NCBI GenBank assembly: GCA_027681045.1
Contig: JAQDCK010000010.1
Coordinates: 1 to 60,948 of the forward strand
Source: Lactobacillaceae bacterium AF64-9pH9TA
Lineage (GTDB): Bacteria > Bacillota > Bacilli > Lactobacillales > Lactobacillaceae
Direction of reading: 5' to 3'
Length of the DNA: 60,948 nucleotides
Numbering within the stretch: position 1 is the first letter of the stretch; the number at the start of each line of letters is the position of its first letter. Below, one piece after another: positions 57,226-60,948 of this stretch. The notes beneath the pieces are model-generated. The model was given only the letters and a program-made list of their open reading frames with translations, had not been told where the DNA came from and searched no databases. Position numbers and translations under genes: made by a program.

Positions 57226-57936
57226 TTAGACCCAGCCGTGCTTGCTGTCAACTAACACGTACAGCAAAGCCCAGATCAGGGTCCACACTAACATAAACAA
57301 CTCTGCGCCACTGATCCAGCGGCTAAACATTAAAGCATTAAGCGGATTGCCGCTCCAAGCCGTCAAAGAGGTCGAAACCAACAAGACGATTGGCATAATC
57401 AAGCCCAAAGCGGGAGTGAGCTCACTGCAACTGGCTTGAATCAGTAAGAGTGAACTGACCCCAAGCCAGGCAACTAATATCCAGTGCAATTCTGCTGCTC
57501 CTCCTTGCCATGGTCCCAGAACAAGAGGAGAGTTGCTACACAGCAAGTCTTTCAACCACAGGCAGGCATTACTTGCCAAGACGTAAACTGCGGCCAAAAG
57601 CAACTGCAATATGACATTGACCCAGCTGAAATGACTTGGCTTGATCTGCTGACCTCGCAACTGCATTACCCTGCTGATCCACAATTCCTTGAAAATATTC
57701 AAACTGATCATCAGCGGGAAAAAGAAATAGCCGAACCACAAGACCGGAAAATCTCTAATGCCAGCCCTTATCTCTGCCAGGCCAAGCCCTTGGAAGACCA
57801 TTATACTGGCACTTCTGCCGTTTCTCATGAAACCACCGGCGACTAGTAAAAACAAACAGATCAACAGTAGCCAAGATAGGAATCTCACCTTTATCAGCTG
57901 CCAGAAATACAGGAACTGATCTTTAAAAAGCCGCAT
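57226..57936 (-). CDS. ABC-2-like permease
   Basis: 236 residues from ATG 57936 (AAAGGATTGGTAAA before it). Six hydrophobic segments; cytosolic loop LNIFKELWISRVMQLRGQQIKPSHF. Less similar to the other permeases. The previous gene ends two bases downstream of its start, so the operon is tight. Confidence 0.7.
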   Translation of the reverse strand: MRLFKDQFLYFWQLIKVRFLSWLLLICLFLLVAGGFMRNGRSASIMVFQGLGLAEIRAGIRDFPVLWFGYFFFPLMISLNIFKELWISRVMQLRGQQIKPSHFSWVNVILQLLLAAVYVLASNACLWLKDLLCSNSPLVLGPWQGGAAELHWILVAWLGVSSLLLIQASCSELTPALGLIMPIVLLVSTSLTAWSGNPLNALMFSRWISGAELFMLVWTLIWALLYVLVDSKHGWV

Positions 57937-57937
57937 T

Positions 57938-58606
57938 TTACCAATCCTTTCTAGCGATTTCCATTTGCACGCCAACAGCTAGAAAAAAGACTATACTTAG
58001 CAAGATTGGTAAGCGGGACAGAAGCAGGGTTCCCAAATCATCGATGAGAAAATCATAGAAAAAGGAAAAATGATGGTTGACGTTCAAGAAATAGGAAATT
58101 CCGCTTAGAACAAAGCCGGCCAGAAAGGCCCAGATTCTCTTGCTAGCCAGCAAACAGAGACTGACTAGCAAGAGAATAGCCAGGCAGGACAAGGCCAGAT
58201 ACAGGTAGCGAATCAATGCTTCTGCCACTATAGTCCCTAATCTGGTCCCCCAGCCATTGAGGCACATGCCAATTAGGCAGCCGACTACCCATGGCACAAG
58301 GGTCACGAGCAAAGTAATCGACAAATGATACTCCAGCTGCTTCCAAATTATTCGCCTGCTCCCAGTAACATATATGTCCTGCAGATGGACACGAAATGTA
58401 CTCAGTAAAAGCAAGATCTGGACAGGAACCAGCAGGCTGAAAACAAGAAAGCGTGAGAATATGGTCTGGCTTAACCACTGATTTTGCGGCGCGTCGCTTA
58501 CCAGAATAGCAGTACTGCATCCCCCAAATAAAATTAAAATGGCTGCTAGGAAATACCACTTACGTATAGCATTGTCCTGCAGCCATTGTTGCCTGATAAT
58601 ATACAT
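57938..58606 (-). CDS. ABC-2-like permease, copy A (first gene of operon)
   Basis: 222 residues from ATG 58606 behind GGGAGGAGCCGTAT. Paralogue of 54595: shares IIRQQWLQDNAIRKWYFLAA, FGGCSTAILVSD, LLLLSTFRVHLQDIYVTGSRR-IIWKQLEYH and NVNHHFSFFYDF. Duplicate permeases at the two ends of one operon suggest a heteromeric channel or two alternative complexes. Confidence 0.7.
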   Translation of the reverse strand: MYIIRQQWLQDNAIRKWYFLAAILILFGGCSTAILVSDAPQNQWLSQTIFSRFLVFSLLVPVQILLLLSTFRVHLQDIYVTGSRRIIWKQLEYHLSITLLVTLVPWVVGCLIGMCLNGWGTRLGTIVAEALIRYLYLALSCLAILLLVSLCLLASKRIWAFLAGFVLSGISYFLNVNHHFSFFYDFLIDDLGTLLLSRLPILLSIVFFLAVGVQMEIARKDW

Positions 58607-58652
58607 ATATACGGCTCCTCCCTTATATTTTTCTTCCCCTTTAATCGCTTTC

Positions 58653-58681
58653 AGTATAGTCCCATCTATAATATCTGTCAA
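58653..58681 (-). promoter_or_regulatory. Promoter of the permease operon
   Basis: On the minus strand TTGACA (58681-58676) and TATACT (58658-58653) with exactly 17 bases between. The TGACG repeats of the lanthipeptide promoter are not present. Confidence 0.75.
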
Positions 58682-58855
58682 CATAATATTTAAACAAAAA
58701 ATTCAAGCAAAAGTCATTGACACATGCTCTAGCATCATGGTAAACGCGGCTTTAAGGCTGTTTTTATTCAGTCATATATTTATCTCGCCTTTTTAAAAAA
58801 GGAGCAATCATTTAAAAAAGCGAATTTTCTTTCCGCCAGCATTTTTTAAAAAAGC

Positions 58856-58894
58856 AAAAAGAGTGAAACTTTCCAACGAAGTTTCACTCTTTTT
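58856..58894 (-). terminator. gnd terminator
   Basis: AAAAAGAGTGAAACTT pairs perfectly with AAGTTTCACTCTTTTT around seven bases, after the gnd stop. Confidence 0.9.
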
Positions 58895-58909
58895 CATCAA
58901 GACTGTTTG

Positions 58910-60295
58910 TTATTTTTCTTCATACCATTCAGTGTGGTAAACGCCCTCGCGGTCGTTTCTGTAGTAAGTGTGCGCACCGAAGTAGTCTCTTTGCGCCTGA
59001 ATCATGTTGGCCGGCAGGCTTGGGTTGAAGATTGATTCCAGGTAGTTCAGAGCGGCGCTGAAGCTTGGAGTCGGCACGCCAGCTTCCGCAGCCAGCTTAA
59101 CGACTGCTCGCAAGGCTGGCAGGTTCTTTTCCATCACGCCCGCAAAGTATGGGTCTTGGAAAAGGTTGTCCAGTTGCTTGCCATCAGCGTAGGCATCTTC
59201 AATGTGATACAGGGTCTTGGCGTGAATGATGCATCCCGCTTCCCAGTTCTGGGCGATCGCCGGGTAGTTCAGTTCCCAGTCATATGCCTTGGCTGCCATG
59301 GTCAATTGCTGGAAGCCTTGGGCGTAAGCTACGATCTGGGCCAGGTACATTGCCTTGCCCAGGTTGTCAACCAGGTCGCTTGGCACGCTGCCTTCGTAAG
59401 TAACTTCCTTGCCTTCCCGGGTCGTGGCCTTGGACATGAACCGGGCCAAAACGGCTTCCGCTACCACCGTAATTGGAGCGCCCAGCTTGATGGCGTCTTC
59501 CAGCATCCAGTTGCCAGTCCCCTTGTAGGAAGCAACGTTCAAGATGTGGTCGATCACATCGTCGTCAGTCAAGTCGTCCTTTTGCCGCAAAACTTGTGAA
59601 GCAATTTCAATCAAGTAGGCGTTCAAGTCACCCTTGTCCCATTCAGCAAAAATATCTGCCATTTCCTTGTTGGACTTGTGGGCTACCTTGCGCATGATGT
59701 CGTAGACTTCAGAGATTTCCTGCATGATCGCGTATTCCATCCCGTTGTGGACCATCTTGACGTAGTGGCCCGCCCCTTCTGGCCCGATGTATGACACGCA
59801 GGCGCGGCCGTCTTCAGTCTTAGCGGCCATTGCGGTCAGGATTGGCGCTGCTTCTTCATAAGCTTCCTTGTCCCCGCCTGGCATCAAGGCCGGGCCGTTC
59901 AAGGCGCCTTCTTCACCGCCGGACACGCCCATGCCGATGAAGTGCAGGCCGTGCTTCTTTAATTCATGGTAGCGGCGGTTGGTGTCGTGGAAGTTGGAGT
60001 TCCCGCCGTCAATAATAATATCGCCCTTGTCCAAAAGCGGGATCAGCTTCTGAATGGTTTGGTCAACCGGGTCACCAGCCATGATCTGCACCAGAATCTT
60101 GCGGGGCTTTTCCAAAGAATCAACAAATTCTTCCCAAGTGTAGCAAGGCTTCAGCTTGTCGTCCTCGTACTTGGCCAAAGCATCGACTTCCGGCTTGTCG
60201 ATGGAGAAGCCGGAGACTGAAAAGCCGTGATTTCTAACATTGAGGGCTAAGTTCTTGCCCATGACCGATAAACCGATCACACCAAATTGTTGCAT
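58910..60295 (-). CDS. gnd: 6-phosphogluconate dehydrogenase, decarboxylating
   Basis: 461 residues. N-terminal Rossmann domain with GVIGLSVMGKNLALN; substrate and catalytic residues in GMGVSGGEEGALNGPALMPGG and HYVKMVHNGMEYAIMQ (Lys and Asn of the active site). C-terminal all-helical domain ends REGVYHTEWYEEK. Converts 6-phosphogluconate to ribulose-5-phosphate with CO2 and NADPH. Slightly shorter than the 468-470 residues common in the family. Confidence 0.96.
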   Translation of the reverse strand: MQQFGVIGLSVMGKNLALNVRNHGFSVSGFSIDKPEVDALAKYEDDKLKPCYTWEEFVDSLEKPRKILVQIMAGDPVDQTIQKLIPLLDKGDIIIDGGNSNFHDTNRRYHELKKHGLHFIGMGVSGGEEGALNGPALMPGGDKEAYEEAAPILTAMAAKTEDGRACVSYIGPEGAGHYVKMVHNGMEYAIMQEISEVYDIMRKVAHKSNKEMADIFAEWDKGDLNAYLIEIASQVLRQKDDLTDDDVIDHILNVASYKGTGNWMLEDAIKLGAPITVVAEAVLARFMSKATTREGKEVTYEGSVPSDLVDNLGKAMYLAQIVAYAQGFQQLTMAAKAYDWELNYPAIAQNWEAGCIIHAKTLYHIEDAYADGKQLDNLFQDPYFAGVMEKNLPALRAVVKLAAEAGVPTPSFSAALNYLESIFNPSLPANMIQAQRDYFGAHTYYRNDREGVYHTEWYEEK

Positions 60296-60342
60296 TTATT
60301 TACCTCCTAGTATGTCTGCCTCTTTTATTATACTTGCAAGCA

Positions 60343-60375
60343 AGAAAAAAGCGAAACCTTTTGGTTTCGCTTTCT
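60343..60375 (-). terminator. Terminator of the pyruvate oxidase gene
   Basis: AAAGCGAAACC pairs perfectly with GGTTTCGCTTT around four bases, with U-rich sequence on the minus strand. Confidence 0.85.
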
Positions 60376-60390
60376 TTATTTATATCTCTC

Positions 60391-60948
60391 TTAGTGAGAA
60401 GCACCTGAAGTAGTGTCTGGTGCAGTTTCTGGAGTTGAAGCACTAGTAGTTGCTTGAACTTGCAATGCGTCAGCCTTGTCTTCTGAGTGACCAGATGCAC
60501 CTGAAGCCGCGTCAATTTCCAAACCAAACTTTTCAGCAAAGTATGAGAATGGGTGCAGAGCTTCTGCGTGGTAGTACTTCACGAATTCTGGGTCATCCAG
60601 AGTGTTAAGTTCAGTTGAGTAAGCCATGTGCTTAGTGTACTTAACGTCGATGAAGGCTGGGCCGTCCATCTTCTTCCATTCTTCTACAGCTGCTTGGAAT
60701 TCAGCCTTGTCGTGAACAGTGAAGGCCTTCATGTTCATACCTTCAGCAACCTTTGCCCAGTCGTTGTCTGGAATGATAACACCTGACAGAGGTTGGTTTG
60801 ATTCGTCACGTTGTTCTGCTTCGATGTAGCCCAAAGTTTCGTTAGTGAAGACAACAGTCAATACGTGCATGTTGTAGCGAGCCAAAGTAAGCAGTTCTTC
60901 GCTCATCATCGCGAAGCCACCGTCACCGGCCAAGTGCCATACTTCACG
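60391..60948 (-). CDS. pox: Pyruvate oxidase, C-terminal part (gene runs off the window)
   Basis: 185 codons visible; the 5' part lies beyond the window edge. The thiamine-diphosphate motif GDGGFAMMSEEL...VVFTNETLGYIEAEQ (GDG...N) is present, followed by AFIDVKYTKHMAYSTELNTLDDPEFVKYYHAEALHPFSYFAEK, typical of Lactobacillus/Streptococcus pyruvate oxidase (SpxB-like). The enzyme makes acetyl phosphate, CO2 and H2O2 from pyruvate, phosphate and O2. The last 35 or so residues are a low-complexity Ser/Thr/Ala tail (TTSASTPETAPDTTSGASH). Confidence 0.9.
   Translation of the reverse strand, partial: REVWHLAGDGGFAMMSEELLTLARYNMHVLTVVFTNETLGYIEAEQRDESNQPLSGVIIPDNDWAKVAEGMNMKAFTVHDKAEFQAAVEEWKKMDGPAFIDVKYTKHMAYSTELNTLDDPEFVKYYHAEALHPFSYFAEKFGLEIDAASGASGHSEDKADALQVQATTSASTPETAPDTTSGASH

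Noticed and set aside
1..60948. CRISPR array, tRNA or rRNA genes
   Set aside because: I saw no regularly spaced repeats with unique spacers and no cloverleaf or rRNA-like sequence anywhere in the window.

Overview
The window looks like a chromosomal segment of Lactobacillus delbrueckii or a very close relative. Base composition is moderately high in GC for a lactobacillus. The tandem deoxynucleoside kinase genes at about 36-37 kb match the dAK/dGK pair known from Lactobacillus R-26. Operons use strong GGAGG ribosome sites and tight ATGA/GTGA overlaps. A parS-like ParB site at 35.8 kb suggests the segment lies in the origin half of the chromosome. The species call is inference from gene content, not from a database search.

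Layout. 0-4 kb: a self-regulated MacB-like ABC transporter with its TetR regulator and a doubled palindromic operator, an IscA/HesB-fold protein and a small DNA-binding-type protein. 4-10.4 kb: the dltXABCD operon (D-alanylation of teichoic acids) with two upstream envelope genes. 10.4-10.9 kb: two tandem, similarly built small-RNA candidates with an anti-Shine-Dalgarno box. 10.9-16.7 kb: CbpB-like CBS protein, P1B-type metal ATPase, cation/proton antiporter, CPBP protease, DUF218 protein. 16.8-29.1 kb: nucleoside uptake (three BMP lipoproteins and a YufOPQ-type ABC transporter), interrupted by an AgrC/AgrA-like two-component system and a divergent HTH regulator / Ser-Thr kinase pair. 29-32 kb: aldo/keto reductase and nagB with two GntR-type operators.

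32.2-35.8 kb is a scarred accessory region: an IS3-family element with a fused, altered transposase frame, AT-rich genes of unknown function, and a decayed bacteriocin-type ABC transporter. 35.8-41.3 kb returns to nucleoside and amino-acid supply (dgk, dak, GlnHP/GlnQ, purine permease). 41.3-43.2 kb is an AT-rich ABC exporter gene bracketed by an exact 20-bp direct repeat, followed by a ClC chloride transporter.

The most interesting locus is 44.8-53.3 kb: a complete, apparently undescribed class III lanthipeptide-type system. It has two small precursor genes too short for ordinary gene calling, a dedicated ABC exporter, a LanKC synthetase (lyase-kinase-cyclase without zinc ligands), and an AgrC/AgrA-like sensor and regulator. 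Both precursors end in a Tyr-Ser-Phe-Ile-Cys core and Asn-Asp. The promoter in front of the first precursor is shared, at identical internal spacing, with one of two tandem genes for secreted, very basic proteins, so these may form one cell-density regulon. Next to it (53.9-58.6 kb) is a seven-gene membrane operon with an ABC ATPase and four permeases of the type used for peptide immunity or export. The window closes with gnd and the 3' part of a pyruvate oxidase gene.
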